Source of the DNA: Elusimicrobiota bacterium
GTDB taxonomy: Bacteria > CG03 > SLGR01 > PWQF01
Length of the DNA: 36,928 bases
Direction: 5' to 3'
Assembly: GCA_003557485.1 (NCBI GenBank)
Contig: PWOI01000180.1
Coordinates: 1-36,928, forward strand
Shown here piece after piece: positions 22,968-32,283 of the stretch. The notes under the pieces are model-generated. The model was not told where the DNA came from, searched no databases, and saw only the letters and a program-made list of their open reading frames with translations. The position numbers and the translations under genes are program-made. Position 1 is the stretch's first letter. Each line of letters starts with the position of its first letter.

Positions 22968-24074
22968 ATGACTCCATTATTACCGGGTAAAAAAGATGTT
23001 CTTGGGGTAGATCTGGGCAGTTCCAGGGTCAAGGTTTTAGAGCTTAAGACCTCCGGCAGCCGGATTACCGTTGTAAACTATGCCGAAGACGACATAAGCG
23101 CCAAGTCTATAACCGAAAAGTCTCCGGAAGAGCGTCGTGAGATTTATATTGAAGCGCTGAAAAATTGCCTTAAAAAAAGAAAATTCGGCACAAAAAGCGC
23201 TGCCGTTTCCGTTTCGGGCAGTTCAGTGATAGTAAGGTTTGTAAAGTTCCCTAAAATGAACCCGGAAGACCTGGAAAAAACCCTTCAGTTTGAGGCCGAA
23301 CCCCATATTCCTTTTGATATACAGGATGTTGACATGGATACCCAGATTATAGGGGATGTTGAGGAAGAGGACCAGTTAAAAATGGAAACGGTCCTTGTCG
23401 CCAGCAAGAAAGAAACCATCAGAGAAAAAATAGAAATACTTGAAAAAGCAGGGTTGAAACCGGTAGTAATAGATGTTGACGCTTTTGCCCTTGAAAACGC
23501 CTATGAAACAATAAACGGAGAGCAGGGTGCGGATTCCGGTATGAGCATGATTGTAAACATAGGGGCTTCCGTGACCAACATAAGCATTGTTGAGGGGGGA
23601 ATTTCAAAAGTTGTGAGGGACCTTTATACGGCCGGAAACAGTTTTACACGCGCTTTGCAGAATGCTCTTCAGCTGGATCCCGTAAAAGCTGAAGAAATAA
23701 AAAAACAGCATGGTCTCTCGGGCGCTCCGCAGGAGGGATCAGGAGACTCCGGAGATATAGCGGCCCAGGCTTACAGCGCAATGTACCCGGTAATGAGGGA
23801 GCTAAATTCGGAAATGCAGCGCAGCATAGATTATTTTACCGGGCAGCAGTCCGGGCAGGGTGTAAATATAAAAAATATCATAATTTCTGGAGGAGGAGCC
23901 TCAATGAAATTCCTTCCTGACCTTGTACATGCGGACTTGGGTATCCCGGTAGAAGTCTTCCGTCCGTTTGAAAAAGCTTCGCTTGCCGATAAATCAATGC
24001 AGGTTGACCTGTCCAGTCCGGCCCTTGCTGTTGCCGCAGGCCTGGCTCTCCGGAAAATAGGCGACCATAAGTAG
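22968..24074 (+). CDS. pilM: type IV pilus assembly ATPase PilM
   Basis: PilM is a cytoplasmic actin-like protein that forms a ring beneath the pilus machine and holds the N-terminus of PilN. The 368-residue protein begins with the phosphate-1 motif VLGVDLGSSRVKVLEL and later has the second actin-type motif MIVNIGASVTNISIV and the SGGGASMKFLPDL adenosine-site stretch. The FPKMNPEDLEKTLQFEAEPHIPF segment is diagnostic for PilM. It is the first gene of the classic pilM-N-O-P-Q order. A one-base gap separates it from pilN, whose product should provide its INLIP partner peptide. Confidence 0.96.
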   Translation: MTPLLPGKKDVLGVDLGSSRVKVLELKTSGSRITVVNYAEDDISAKSITEKSPEERREIYIEALKNCLKKRKFGTKSAAVSVSGSSVIVRFVKFPKMNPEDLEKTLQFEAEPHIPFDIQDVDMDTQIIGDVEEEDQLKMETVLVASKKETIREKIEILEKAGLKPVVIDVDAFALENAYETINGEQGADSGMSMIVNIGASVTNISIVEGGISKVVRDLYTAGNSFTRALQNALQLDPVKAEEIKKQHGLSGAPQEGSGDSGDIAAQAYSAMYPVMRELNSEMQRSIDYFTGQQSGQGVNIKNIIISGGGASMKFLPDLVHADLGIPVEVFRPFEKASLADKSMQVDLSSPALAVAAGLALRKIGDHK

Positions 24075-24075
24075 A

Positions 24076-24645
24076 ATGATCAAGATAAACCTCATTCCCA
24101 AAGAGATAGAAGCAAAAGCTGCCAAAAAGAAAAAGGGAGTCCTTATTGCCGGAGCCGTTATTGTTTTTCTTGCTGGAGTATTCGGCATTTATATGTTTCG
24201 GGTAACCGAGCTGAGAGGTTTAAGAAACAGAATAGCGCAGGTTGACAGGGAACTCAGGTCCCTGCGTCCTGTTGTGGACAAGGTGAGACAGATAGAAAAC
24301 CAGAAAAACGGTTTAAACAGAAAGATTACCGTTATAAAAGATCTGATGCAGGTGCGCCTTACTGCTCCTGTATTTATGGAAGACCTGGCGGCTGCTATTC
24401 CCGAAGGCGTGTGGCTTAGTGCGATATCTACTGTCCCCGGTGAAGGAAGCCTTCAGTTAACCCTTGGTGTTATGGCAAGGGATAATTATGCGGTAGCGGA
24501 TCTGTTGAACGCATTGGAACTCTCGGAAAATTTTTCAGAGGTGCAGTTTACCGGTCTTTCTTCTACTACTCACGGTGAAGAGGAAGTCCGGACTTTCAGT
24601 TTAAGATGCAGGTATCATTTCAAGGAGGCTTCTGATGGGGCTTGA
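24076..24645 (+). CDS. pilN: type IV pilus inner-membrane protein PilN
   Basis: PilN is a bitopic inner-membrane protein that links PilM to PilO. The 189-residue chain opens with MIKINLIPKE, matching the conserved INLLP peptide that binds PilM. A basic stretch and one membrane helix follow (about 24-42, GVLIAGAVIVFLAGVFGIY), then a periplasmic coiled coil (50-95) and a ferredoxin-like domain. The end overlaps pilO by 11 bases. Length and layout are normal for the family. Confidence 0.94.
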   Translation: MIKINLIPKEIEAKAAKKKKGVLIAGAVIVFLAGVFGIYMFRVTELRGLRNRIAQVDRELRSLRPVVDKVRQIENQKNGLNRKITVIKDLMQVRLTAPVFMEDLAAAIPEGVWLSAISTVPGEGSLQLTLGVMARDNYAVADLLNALELSENFSEVQFTGLSSTTHGEEEVRTFSLRCRYHFKEASDGA

Positions 24646-25183
24646 GCTCGGAACAGGCGAAGTTACTAAACAGCAGAAAATTATTCTAGGTATTCTTGCT
24701 GTAGTAGGATTTATATATTTCTATTCAAGCGTTTTTGCTCCGATAAGCGGGAATATACAGGAAGCCGAAGGAGAGCTGCAGAGAAAAAGAAACGAACTTA
24801 CAGAGATGCGCGTAAGGGCTGACCAGCTGGATGCCCTTGAAAAGGAGTTTGAAGTTCTGGCCGGGCACCTTAAAAGGACTGAAGAACACCTTCCGCGTTC
24901 CGAAGAACTTCCTGAATTCATTAAAACAATAACCAGCCTTGCCGGCCGCTTTGATATGGACGTAAGGTCTCTTTCCGTTCAGAGCGTCACTACCGGGGAA
25001 TATTACAGAAAGCATCCCTATAGAATGGAGTTGAGCAACGACTACCATGCTCTGGGACATTTTTTTGCCGAACTGGGCCAATTAGACCGTATTTTCGGGA
25101 TAAGGAACCTTAATATTTCAGGCTCAGAAGAGGGTAGGGTGATAGCTAACTTTGATATAGTGGCTTATACTTTCATAGACTGA
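24635..25183 (+). CDS. pilO: type IV pilus inner-membrane protein PilO
   Basis: The 182-residue PilO forms a heterodimer with PilN and connects to the PilP lipoprotein. A short cytoplasmic N-terminus is followed by one helix (about 15-33, IILGILAVVGFIYFYSSVF), a coiled coil (40-80) and the periplasmic domain with the LPRSEELPEFIKTI entry and the typical YHALGHFFAELGQLDRIF stretch. The stop TGA shares its final A with the ATG of pilP. The family call is clear from sequence and position. Confidence 0.94.
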   Translation: MGLELGTGEVTKQQKIILGILAVVGFIYFYSSVFAPISGNIQEAEGELQRKRNELTEMRVRADQLDALEKEFEVLAGHLKRTEEHLPRSEELPEFIKTITSLAGRFDMDVRSLSVQSVTTGEYYRKHPYRMELSNDYHALGHFFAELGQLDRIFGIRNLNISGSEEGRVIANFDIVAYTFID

Positions 25184-25638
25184 TGGATATAAAAAAGTTT
25201 TTAATTATTATTTTTATTCTGACCGCTGCAGGATGCGGACGCCGGGACGATCCTCGAGATATGCCGCGGCGCCGTCCGGTTGCAATCGAAATAGAGGAGC
25301 CGGAAGAAATAAAAATACCGGAATATACTTACGGTGGGTCTGTTTACCGCAACCCTTTTCTCCCCGCAGGGATACGGTCACGTGCCGATTATACTGAAGA
25401 ACTGTTCGCGCAGGATATTAACCTGGCAGGCTTAAGGGTAACCGGAATTATATCGGACAGGAAAAGCAAATACGCAATACTGTCTGGTGCCGGAGAATAT
25501 TATATAGTGAGGGAAGGCCGCCTGTTGGATGAAGAAGACAGGCCGGTTTCGGGTGTGGCCGCGATAGTCGGCGATGATAAAGTCACCCTTATAACTGAAG
25601 ACGAAAGGACTATCAGTCTGCCGGCCCCCCAATGGTAA
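25183..25638 (+). CDS. pilP: PilP-like pilus lipoprotein
   Basis: A 151-residue lipoprotein with a signal sequence and lipobox TAAGC (Cys18) that bridges the PilNO complex to the PilQ secretin in the periplasm. After a disordered charged linker (19-50) comes the short motif YRNPFLP, then a small beta domain (LAGLRVTGIISDRKSKYAILS, then YYIVREGRLL) that matches the PilP/GspC homology fold. The sequence itself is weakly conserved in this family, so position between pilO and pilQ carries much of the weight. Next gene starts 46 bases downstream with its own ribosome site. Confidence 0.87.
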   Translation: MDIKKFLIIIFILTAAGCGRRDDPRDMPRRRPVAIEIEEPEEIKIPEYTYGGSVYRNPFLPAGIRSRADYTEELFAQDINLAGLRVTGIISDRKSKYAILSGAGEYYIVREGRLLDEEDRPVSGVAAIVGDDKVTLITEDERTISLPAPQW

Positions 25639-25684
25639 AAATAGAATTAGCAGTAACTTAAAAAATAAAAGAGAGGCCAATAAA

Positions 25685-27508
25685 ATGAAAAAAATAATAA
25701 TAGCTGTAATACTGTTTGCTTTGCCCCTGGCACCGTCGATTTCAGGCAGACAGGCAGACAGCGGGGAAAAACTGCTCAATGTGGAAGTTTCGGAAAAATC
25801 GCCAGGAGCAGCCAGAATTATTATGCATACAAGCGGCAGGGTTCGGTTTCATGTTTTCAGGGTTTCGGACCCGCCCCGTCTTGTGGTTGAAATGGTTGAT
25901 ACTCTGAATCAATGGGAAGAAAGAGAATCGGACATTTCCGGGTCCATAGTGAAAAGGGTCCGGGCCGGGCAGTATAAGTCAGAGCCGACAAAAATAACCA
26001 GGGTTGTCCTTGATATGAACATTGATGATTATATACACGATGAAGTATCAACAGATAAAGAAATAACTATACTTGCAAGCCTTACAGAGGATAAGATGGC
26101 AAAACTTGAAAAAGAAAGACCAGATAAAAAAATCCGGCTCAGCCTGGAACCAAATATACCTACACCGGAACACCAGCAGCAGATCGAAGCAATAAGAAGG
26201 CAACGGCTTGAGCGTGAAGCTGAAAGAAAGGCGCGTCTGGAAGAAATCAGCCGTCTTAAGAACCAGCTTGAAGAAATGAGAAAGAAAGACGTAATTCCCG
26301 GAAGTATAGTAACGGAACTCAGCCGTGAAAATGTCTCTTTTAACTTCAGGGACGCCGATATAAGGGAAGTCCTGAGAGCCTTTGAGCAGAAGCTCGGCCG
26401 GAACATAATTCCTACCGACCAAGTAACCGGAAGGGTTACCCTTAGGGTAAGAGATGTGCCTTTCGATGAAGCGTTTGCCCTTCTTCTTGAAAGGAGAGGG
26501 CTTGTAGTCATACAGACCTCGGCAAACATACTCGAAGTAATGCCCCGGGAAAATATGCCTGTTAAAAGGCAGACTTTCAATGTCCGCAACAGGGATGCTT
26601 CAGATATGAACACCACGCTGAACAATCTTCTAACGGCAAATGAAACTGAAAATGCAAGAATAGCTGTAGATGAAGCAACAAACTCACTTATAGTATCAGC
26701 TCCGCCGGATATACTTGAAAGGATAGAACTGATAGTAAACAGTCTTGATATAAGAGAACCACAGATAAAGATAAAGGCGCGTCTTATAGAAGTCGTTGCT
26801 GACGATGGAATTGATACCGGAGTTAGCTGGGCGGCCCACAGCGAATTTGAATCCAGCGAGGAAATAGAGAGGGGCCGCGCCGTTTATCCCGCTGCGGACT
26901 ATGAATTCGACCCTGTAACAGGAGAAATAGACAGTCGCCGTACAATAGAACGCTATACTTCAGGACTCACACTTGATATTTCTGCCGTTATGGACGATGT
27001 AAGCTTATACGGCCTGCTTAATTTTCTTGCTACAAAGACCAGGGCAAAAACTCTTTCCGAGCCTACAATACTTACCCAGAACAAGAGGGCGGCTAATATA
27101 CATGTAGGGACCGATCTTCCCATAAGGACAGTCCAGAGGACAGCTGAAGGACTTGTCGAGAATGTTGAGTTCGTGCAGGAAGGGGTGCGCCTTGATGTTA
27201 CTCCCTCGGTTGCGCCGGGAAGTGATCAAATAACCCTTGATGTTAATGTCAGCGTTTCGGAGCTTATAGGTTTCAGGGCGGATTTGCCGATGATAGGCGA
27301 TCGGGCAGCCAACACCCTGATAACAATTCAGGACGGCAAAACAGTTGTTATAGGAGGCCTCATAAGAGAATCCGAACGCTCTGAAGAAACAGGGGTTCCT
27401 CTACTCAAGGACATCCCTCTGCTGGGGTATCTTTTTAAACGCCGCACCGCCGGTAAAGACAGAAGTGAACTTCTGATATTCCTTACTCCCGAGCTGGTCA
27501 TAGACTGA
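25685..27508 (+). CDS. pilQ: type IV pilus secretin PilQ
   Basis: PilQ forms the outer-membrane gated channel through which the pilus exits. The 607-residue protein has a signal peptide (1-21) and an N-terminal AMIN domain (about 27-115, with SGRVRFHVFRVSDPPRLVVEM) that binds peptidoglycan. A charged helical linker at about 155-205 contains a predicted coiled coil. The secretin N0/STN domain (FNFRDADIREVLRAF) and N1 domain (RNRDASDMNTTLNNLL) follow. The secretin core then runs to the C-terminus with LSEPTILTQNKRAANIHVG and VPLLKDIPLLGYLFKRR. Only one AMIN domain is visible; many PilQ proteins carry two or three. The ribosome site GAGAGG is at 25671-25676. Confidence 0.96.
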   Translation: MKKIIIAVILFALPLAPSISGRQADSGEKLLNVEVSEKSPGAARIIMHTSGRVRFHVFRVSDPPRLVVEMVDTLNQWEERESDISGSIVKRVRAGQYKSEPTKITRVVLDMNIDDYIHDEVSTDKEITILASLTEDKMAKLEKERPDKKIRLSLEPNIPTPEHQQQIEAIRRQRLEREAERKARLEEISRLKNQLEEMRKKDVIPGSIVTELSRENVSFNFRDADIREVLRAFEQKLGRNIIPTDQVTGRVTLRVRDVPFDEAFALLLERRGLVVIQTSANILEVMPRENMPVKRQTFNVRNRDASDMNTTLNNLLTANETENARIAVDEATNSLIVSAPPDILERIELIVNSLDIREPQIKIKARLIEVVADDGIDTGVSWAAHSEFESSEEIERGRAVYPAADYEFDPVTGEIDSRRTIERYTSGLTLDISAVMDDVSLYGLLNFLATKTRAKTLSEPTILTQNKRAANIHVGTDLPIRTVQRTAEGLVENVEFVQEGVRLDVTPSVAPGSDQITLDVNVSVSELIGFRADLPMIGDRAANTLITIQDGKTVVIGGLIRESERSEETGVPLLKDIPLLGYLFKRRTAGKDRSELLIFLTPELVID

Positions 27509-27514
27509 TTATTA

Positions 27515-28099
27515 ATGACTGTTGAGAAGGGCCGGCAGTATCTTAAGGAAAAAAACTACCCGCTGGCCGTCAGGGAATTTAAATCCGCTGCGGAAAAGTC
27601 ACCCGAAAACAGCGAAACTCATTATTTTCTTGCGCTCTCTTATGTTCTTATGGGTAAAAGGACAAACGCGGAGGAATGGTTTCTTCTTGCCGAATCACCC
27701 GTACGGAATGCCTTAAAAATAGACTCTTCACAGGAAAAGTACCATGACCTTCTTGTAGAAATTAAGTCGCTTGCCGGAAAACTGGATGAGCTGAGCAGGG
27801 AATACAGGAGAAAAATAGATGAAGAATCCGGCCACATCTATGCAAGGATGCTTGAAAAAATAGCAACTATCGGTGTTCTTTCCATACCCGCTACGGAAGA
27901 AAGACCCGCTAAAGTCAGACATAAAGGCTATATCTTTATACACTACTTTTTTATTCCGGCAACCGCTGCTGTTGGGGCTGCGCTGTGGATACTGGGGATA
28001 CATACGCCGATTAGAAATCTTGCGTTAATGATTTTAGCTCTCTATGTGGTTCTGCGAATCTTCTCGGGTATCAGATTTGAAAAAGACCGCAGGTGGTAA
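27515..28099 (+). CDS. TPR plus two-helix membrane protein after pilQ
   Basis: A 194-residue protein of unknown function. Residues 1-60 form one to two tetratricopeptide-like repeats (QYLKEKNYPLAVREFKSAAEK, then SETHYFLALSYVLMGKRTNAEEW). A helical, charged middle (65-120) follows, and two membrane helices sit near the C-terminus (about 142-163 and 166-185), separated by HTPIRN. It starts six bases after pilQ without a good ribosome site, so translation probably depends on pilQ. The place at the end of the pil operon suggests a helper of pilus assembly, comparable in role but not in sequence to the PilF/PilW pilotin TPR proteins, which are lipoproteins. The product has no signal peptide. This role is inferred. 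Confidence 0.8.
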   Translation: MTVEKGRQYLKEKNYPLAVREFKSAAEKSPENSETHYFLALSYVLMGKRTNAEEWFLLAESPVRNALKIDSSQEKYHDLLVEIKSLAGKLDELSREYRRKIDEESGHIYARMLEKIATIGVLSIPATEERPAKVRHKGYIFIHYFFIPATAAVGAALWILGIHTPIRNLALMILALYVVLRIFSGIRFEKDRRW

Positions 28100-28109
28100 T
28101 TGCCATCTG
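28090..28109 (+). other. short hairpin at the end of the pil operon
   Basis: CAGGTGG (28090-28096), a six-base loop containing the stop codon, then CCATCTG (28103-28109): seven pairs including one G-U. No T-tract follows, so it is at best a weak pause or RNA-end signal. It lies immediately before the pepM promoter. Confidence 0.3.
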
Positions 28110-28111
28110 AC

Positions 28112-28140
28112 TTGAGAGAATCCCTGCTAATTTATATAAT
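28112..28140 (+). promoter_or_regulatory. strong promoter of phosphonate gene cluster
   Basis: TTGAGA (28112-28117), 17 bases, TATAAT (28135-28140): five of six and six of six consensus bases. It lies 42 bases before the PEP mutase start, which has ribosome site AAAGAGGG (28167-28174). Among the best sigma70-type matches in the window. Confidence 0.75.
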
Positions 28141-28182
28141 ACCTTAAGTTAAAAAGTTTTAAACCGAAAGAGGGATATACAT

Positions 28183-29520
28183 ATGTCTGAAAAAGCAAAA
28201 AACGTTTATGTTGGAATGAGCGCCGACCTGGTCCACCCCGGCCATCTTAATATAATAAAAGAGGCCTCAAAACTCGGCAGGGTAACCATAGGCCTTCTCA
28301 CGGATGCGGCTATAGCAAGCTATAAACGTCTCCCCTACCTTGAGTTTGAGCAGCGCAAGGCCGTGGTTGAGAACCTTAAAGGAGTGGATAAAGTAGTTCC
28401 CCAGGAGACTTTGGATTACCGCCCCAACCTTGAAAAAATCCGTCCTGATATAGTAGTCCACGGGGATGACTGGAAGGAAGGGGTTCAGCAAGAGGTCCGC
28501 CAACAGGTAATAGATACGCTTAAAAAATGGGGCGGCAAACTTGTTGAAGTTCCCTACACAAAAGGAATATCCTCCACAATGCTAAACCGCGCGGTCAAAG
28601 AAGTAGGCACAACCCCCGAGATACGCCTTAAGCGCCTTAAGAGGTTAATAAAGTCAAAGAAAGTTGTTCGTATTATAGAGGCTCATAACGGACTGACAGG
28701 ACTTATTGCCGAAAACACCAGAGTGAAAATTAACGGCGTAACAAAGGAGTTTGACGGTATGTGGGCCAGCAGCCTGACCGATTCTACGGCAAAGGGAAAG
28801 CCCGATATTGAGGCCGTTGATATATCCCAGCGCATTAGTAACATAAACGATCTTGCGGAAGTTACCACCAAGCCTGTAATATTCGACGGCGATACCGGAG
28901 GCCAGAGCGAGCATTTCGTATTTACCGTGCGAACTCTGGAGCGGCTGGGGGTTTCGGCAGTTATAATAGAAGACAAGGTCGGATTGAAGAAAAACTCTCT
29001 TTTCGGAACCGATGTAGAGCAGCAGCAATCGCCTATAGATATGTTCTGCGAAAAGATAAAGTCCGGAAAACAGGCCCTGGTAACAGACGATTTTATGATA
29101 ATAGCCAGGATAGAAAGCCTGATACTCAAAGCCGGCCTTGATGATGCTTTAAAACGCGCCGAAGCCTATATCAATGCGGGTGCTGACGGAATAATGATAC
29201 ATTCAAAAGAGAAAACACCTGATGAAATTCTTGAGTTCTGCAGCAGATATAAAAAGTTTGCCAGGAAGGTTCCCCTGGTTGTTGTCCCCAGCACCTACGA
29301 TACCGTTTACGAGGAAGAGCTTGCCGAAGCCGGTGTAAATATTGTTATATATGCCAACCAGCTTCTCCGCAGCGCCTACCCGGCAATGGTTGATACTGCA
29401 AAGACAATACTTCAGTCCGGCAGGGCTTATGAAGCCAGGAAAAACCTGATGCCTATCAGCGAAATCATATCCCTTATTCCCGACTGCATAGGGAAAGAAA
29501 AACAGTGCGAAACGGAATAA
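28183..29520 (+). CDS. PEP mutase fused to N-terminal cytidylyltransferase-like domain
   Basis: The C-terminal domain (about 150-435) is phosphoenolpyruvate phosphomutase, which rearranges PEP to phosphonopyruvate, the first step of nearly all phosphonate biosynthesis. It has the mutase-defining [10 protein letters not shown] (263-272), the DGDTGG metal-site motif and MWASSLTDS. The isocitrate-lyase-like relatives lack the EDK...NS signature. The N-terminal domain (about 5-140) is a nucleotidyltransferase of the CTP:phosphocholine/glycerol-3-phosphate type, with HPGH (18-21) and [10 protein letters not shown] (127-136) intact. It may make a CMP-linked phosphonate, by analogy with known phosphonate cytidylyltransferases; I infer this. 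The 445-residue length equals the two domains. Phosphonopyruvate decarboxylase follows after 19 bases. Confidence 0.94.
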   Translation: MSEKAKNVYVGMSADLVHPGHLNIIKEASKLGRVTIGLLTDAAIASYKRLPYLEFEQRKAVVENLKGVDKVVPQETLDYRPNLEKIRPDIVVHGDDWKEGVQQEVRQQVIDTLKKWGGKLVEVPYTKGISSTMLNRAVKEVGTTPEIRLKRLKRLIKSKKVVRIIEAHNGLTGLIAENTRVKINGVTKEFDGMWASSLTDSTAKGKPDIEAVDISQRISNINDLAEVTTKPVIFDGDTGGQSEHFVFTVRTLERLGVSAVIIEDKVGLKKNSLFGTDVEQQQSPIDMFCEKIKSGKQALVTDDFMIIARIESLILKAGLDDALKRAEAYINAGADGIMIHSKEKTPDEILEFCSRYKKFARKVPLVVVPSTYDTVYEEELAEAGVNIVIYANQLLRSAYPAMVDTAKTILQSGRAYEARKNLMPISEIISLIPDCIGKEKQCETE

Positions 29521-29539
29521 AATTTTCCCGCTTTTTGCC

Positions 29540-30688
29540 GTGACAGGCTCAAAGATAGACTGTTCCCGGTTTTTTAAATTCCTCACCGGCGCCGGTATTG
29601 AGTTTTTTACCGGAGTGCCCGATTCTCTTCTTAAGGACTTCTGCGCTTATGTAAGCGACAATATTGGATGCGATAACCATATAATAGCCGCAAATGAGGG
29701 TAATGCCATTGCGTTGGGCTGCGGCTATCACCTGGCAACGGGTAAAACACCGCTGGTATATATGCAGAACTCCGGATTGGGAAACTCGGCAAATCCGATT
29801 CTTTCACTCGCCGATAGCCAGGTTTACTCCATACCGCTTGTTATGGTGATAGGCTGGAGGGGTATGCCCGGAGTCAAAGACGAGCCTCAGCATATAAAAC
29901 AGGGAAGGGTGCAAAGCGTCCTACTTGATGCCATGGAGATACCCTATGAAGTCCTTAAACCCGACACCGATGATGCAGTTTCCGCCGCGCAGAGGATAAT
30001 AGATACGGCCCGCAGGGAAAACCGCCCCGCGGCAATAGTTGTGCCCCCGGGTTCTTTTTGCGGATATAAGCTTTCCGGGGAGCTGCCCTGTGAATTACCT
30101 ATGACCCGGGAAGACGCGATAGGAATAATAGTTTCAACTCTTGAAGATGACGCTGTAATAGTTTCAACCACCGGCAAGACATCCCGGGAGTTGTACGAGT
30201 ACCGCCACGGCGCCGGACAGGGCCACGAAAAAGATTTTCTTACCGTGGGCTCAATGGGACATACCTCCCAGATAGCCCTTGGAATATCCCTAAATACAAA
30301 TAAAAAAGTTATATGTCTGGACGGAGACGGTTCGGCAATAATGCATATGGGTTCCATGGCCGTCAATGCCGGCCGTGGTCAAGGCAATTTTATTCACATA
30401 GTGATTAATAACGGCGCTCACGATTCAGTAGGGGGCCAGCCGACCTGCGGCTTTGAGATTGATTTTGTAACCGTCGCCCTCGGCTGCGGATATGAGCGGG
30501 CTATAAAAGCCGACACGGAGAAATCCTTAAAAAAATCACTGAAAACTCTTCTTTCTGCCGGTGAAGGCCCCTGTTTTCTTGAAGTAAGGGTTAAAAAAGG
30601 TGCGCGCGCAGACCTTGGACGTCCCGCGACTACGCCTGTGGAAAACAAAAAAGCTCTGATGGAATTCCTACGGCAGAACGATAACTGA
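29540..30688 (+). CDS. phosphonopyruvate decarboxylase
   Basis: This thiamin-diphosphate enzyme decarboxylates phosphonopyruvate to phosphonoacetaldehyde, pulling the unfavourable mutase reaction forward. The 382-residue protein has the N-terminal catalytic ANEGNAIALGCGYHLATGK segment and YMQNSGLGN. The diphosphate/Mg-binding motif LDGDGSAIMHMG (from 260) is followed by NNGAHDSVGGQPT. These match the family closely. The start is GTG at 29540; no good ribosome site is visible and the distance to the previous stop is 19 bases, so a slightly different start is possible. The usual third enzyme, an aminotransferase, an alcohol dehydrogenase or a phosphonoacetaldehyde-handling enzyme, is not adjacent. 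Confidence 0.93.
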   Translation: MTGSKIDCSRFFKFLTGAGIEFFTGVPDSLLKDFCAYVSDNIGCDNHIIAANEGNAIALGCGYHLATGKTPLVYMQNSGLGNSANPILSLADSQVYSIPLVMVIGWRGMPGVKDEPQHIKQGRVQSVLLDAMEIPYEVLKPDTDDAVSAAQRIIDTARRENRPAAIVVPPGSFCGYKLSGELPCELPMTREDAIGIIVSTLEDDAVIVSTTGKTSRELYEYRHGAGQGHEKDFLTVGSMGHTSQIALGISLNTNKKVICLDGDGSAIMHMGSMAVNAGRGQGNFIHIVINNGAHDSVGGQPTCGFEIDFVTVALGCGYERAIKADTEKSLKKSLKTLLSAGEGPCFLEVRVKKGARADLGRPATTPVENKKALMEFLRQNDN

Positions 30689-30691
30689 CCG

Positions 30692-32275
30692 GTGAAAAAA
30701 ACAACCTGTTTTATTCTTGTCGCTTTTCTTTTATTTCCATCATCAGTTTTTGCCGGTATAAGGATAAACAATCCCTACGGAGAGGTTAATTTCGAAAGGT
30801 TCGGCAGGTATAAATCCAACCTGCATACCCATACTTCTGAAAGTGACGGGGAGTTTGACCCCGGCAAGGTTATCAGTCTTTATTCAGGCAATAACTATGC
30901 TGTACTGGCTATTGCCGACCACGATGTATGCGGACCGGGAGGAAACTGGGGAAATATGCAGCCGGAAACTACCTGGCCCTGGACAGACTGGATTGATAAT
31001 GAAGCTTCCGTAATTAATATCCGGGAAGGGATCCAGAGAAGCGCTTTCTTTTCGGATTTGGGTCAGGATGGTGTTCTGGCTGTAAGGGGTAATGAATTAA
31101 GCGAGCATCACCATACGGGCTCCTACTTCAGTGATTTAGGTTATATATTCAACCCCTCTATAGATGAACACGATTATTTTTCTGATATAGAGGACAGCGG
31201 GGGACTGGCAATGTTTTTTCATCCCGGAAGATACGACTATCCCCCGTTCTGGTACAATAGCTTTATAGATACCTACAGGGAGGCAATATTCGGGATAGAG
31301 GTCTATAATATGGGTGACAGGTATCCCGGTGACAGGGCTTTCTGGGACGCCGTGAACAGATCAAGAGAACCTGGCGACCTTATATGGGGCTTCTCAAACG
31401 ATGATATGCATACCTCCGAGCATCTGTTCAGGAATTATAATATTCATTTCCTTCCGGAAGTGACAGAAGAAAGCCTTATAGATAACCTTAAAACAGGCGC
31501 CCTGACTTTTTCCTTTGAACCCGGTGGAAGCGGAGATGCTCTTGCTCCTAAGCTGGATAGGGTAACTGTAGACGGGACAAATATAACCCTGTCAGCTTCC
31601 GGTTATGATTCAATATACTGGTATGATTCAGCAACTGCTGTAATTCACGAGGGATCCACAATTGACGTCAGAGAAACAGACTCAGTCTTTGTCCGGGCGG
31701 TGCTGCAGAACAGCAGCGGCCGCACATATACCCAGCCCTTCGGTATTGAATCGGGCCGCTCCCCAATTCTTGAAAACCATTATTTCGGATACGGGAAAGG
31801 ACACGGAACCTATATGGACCCTGAAACGGTAGCTATTGACGGCTGGATGTTCTGGGGCGGCGGCTGGTGGGCAGAGAGCGGCAGCGGAGACCCTGCCGCC
31901 TATAAAGGCAGCCATATGATAAAAAGATGGGAGCCGGGTACGGGAATCTTTCAGGATTTCAGCGCTCAGGCAGGTCAGGTATACTCTCTCAGCCTGCGGG
32001 CGATTGACAATGAAGAGGAACCTATGAACAAGTATTCCTCTCTCGTACTTTGCGTGGAATGGTTTGACCATAATGAAGAGATGATAGGCAGTAAAGTTGA
32101 GATAGATTCTCTCCGTGGCGGCGGAGACCTTGACTTATGGGTCAGCCTGTCGGGAACGGCATCCGCCCCCCAAGGAGTTTCCTACGGACGTTTTCTCGTA
32201 GTTACACAAGAGGAAGGTGATGACCTCTGGGAAGGAGCTGTTTACTATGATAATGCTTCAGTATTACTCCGCTGA
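30692..32275 (+). CDS. secreted PHP-domain protein with C-terminal beta-sandwich
   Basis: The 527-residue product starts at GTG, three bases after the decarboxylase stop, and has a signal peptide (1-21, ending SVFAG). A PHP-type metal-dependent hydrolase domain follows, with HTH (45-47, NLHTHTSESDG) and DHD (76-78), and later histidine clusters (SEHHHTG, MFFHPGRYD, NDDMHT). PHP enzymes cleave phosphate esters or related bonds; the substrate is unknown. From about 345 to 527 is a tryptophan- and glycine-rich region (DGWMFWGGGWW) that looks like a carbohydrate-binding beta-sandwich. Secreted PHP proteins with such domains are usually seen near cell-surface or polysaccharide genes. Its presence in a phosphonate operon is uncommon, to my knowledge. 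A role in trimming or modifying an exported glycan is inferred. Confidence 0.85.
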   Translation: MKKTTCFILVAFLLFPSSVFAGIRINNPYGEVNFERFGRYKSNLHTHTSESDGEFDPGKVISLYSGNNYAVLAIADHDVCGPGGNWGNMQPETTWPWTDWIDNEASVINIREGIQRSAFFSDLGQDGVLAVRGNELSEHHHTGSYFSDLGYIFNPSIDEHDYFSDIEDSGGLAMFFHPGRYDYPPFWYNSFIDTYREAIFGIEVYNMGDRYPGDRAFWDAVNRSREPGDLIWGFSNDDMHTSEHLFRNYNIHFLPEVTEESLIDNLKTGALTFSFEPGGSGDALAPKLDRVTVDGTNITLSASGYDSIYWYDSATAVIHEGSTIDVRETDSVFVRAVLQNSSGRTYTQPFGIESGRSPILENHYFGYGKGHGTYMDPETVAIDGWMFWGGGWWAESGSGDPAAYKGSHMIKRWEPGTGIFQDFSAQAGQVYSLSLRAIDNEEEPMNKYSSLVLCVEWFDHNEEMIGSKVEIDSLRGGGDLDLWVSLSGTASAPQGVSYGRFLVVTQEEGDDLWEGAVYYDNASVLLR

Positions 32276-32283
32276 AAACTCCC

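Noticed and set aside
26029-26625. 198-codon reverse-strand frame in pilQ
   Set aside because: Antisense to the conserved secretin domains; low-complexity Ser/Leu composition.
28090-28109. Rho-independent terminator after the pil operon
   Set aside because: Short stem and no T-tract; kept only as a weak hairpin.
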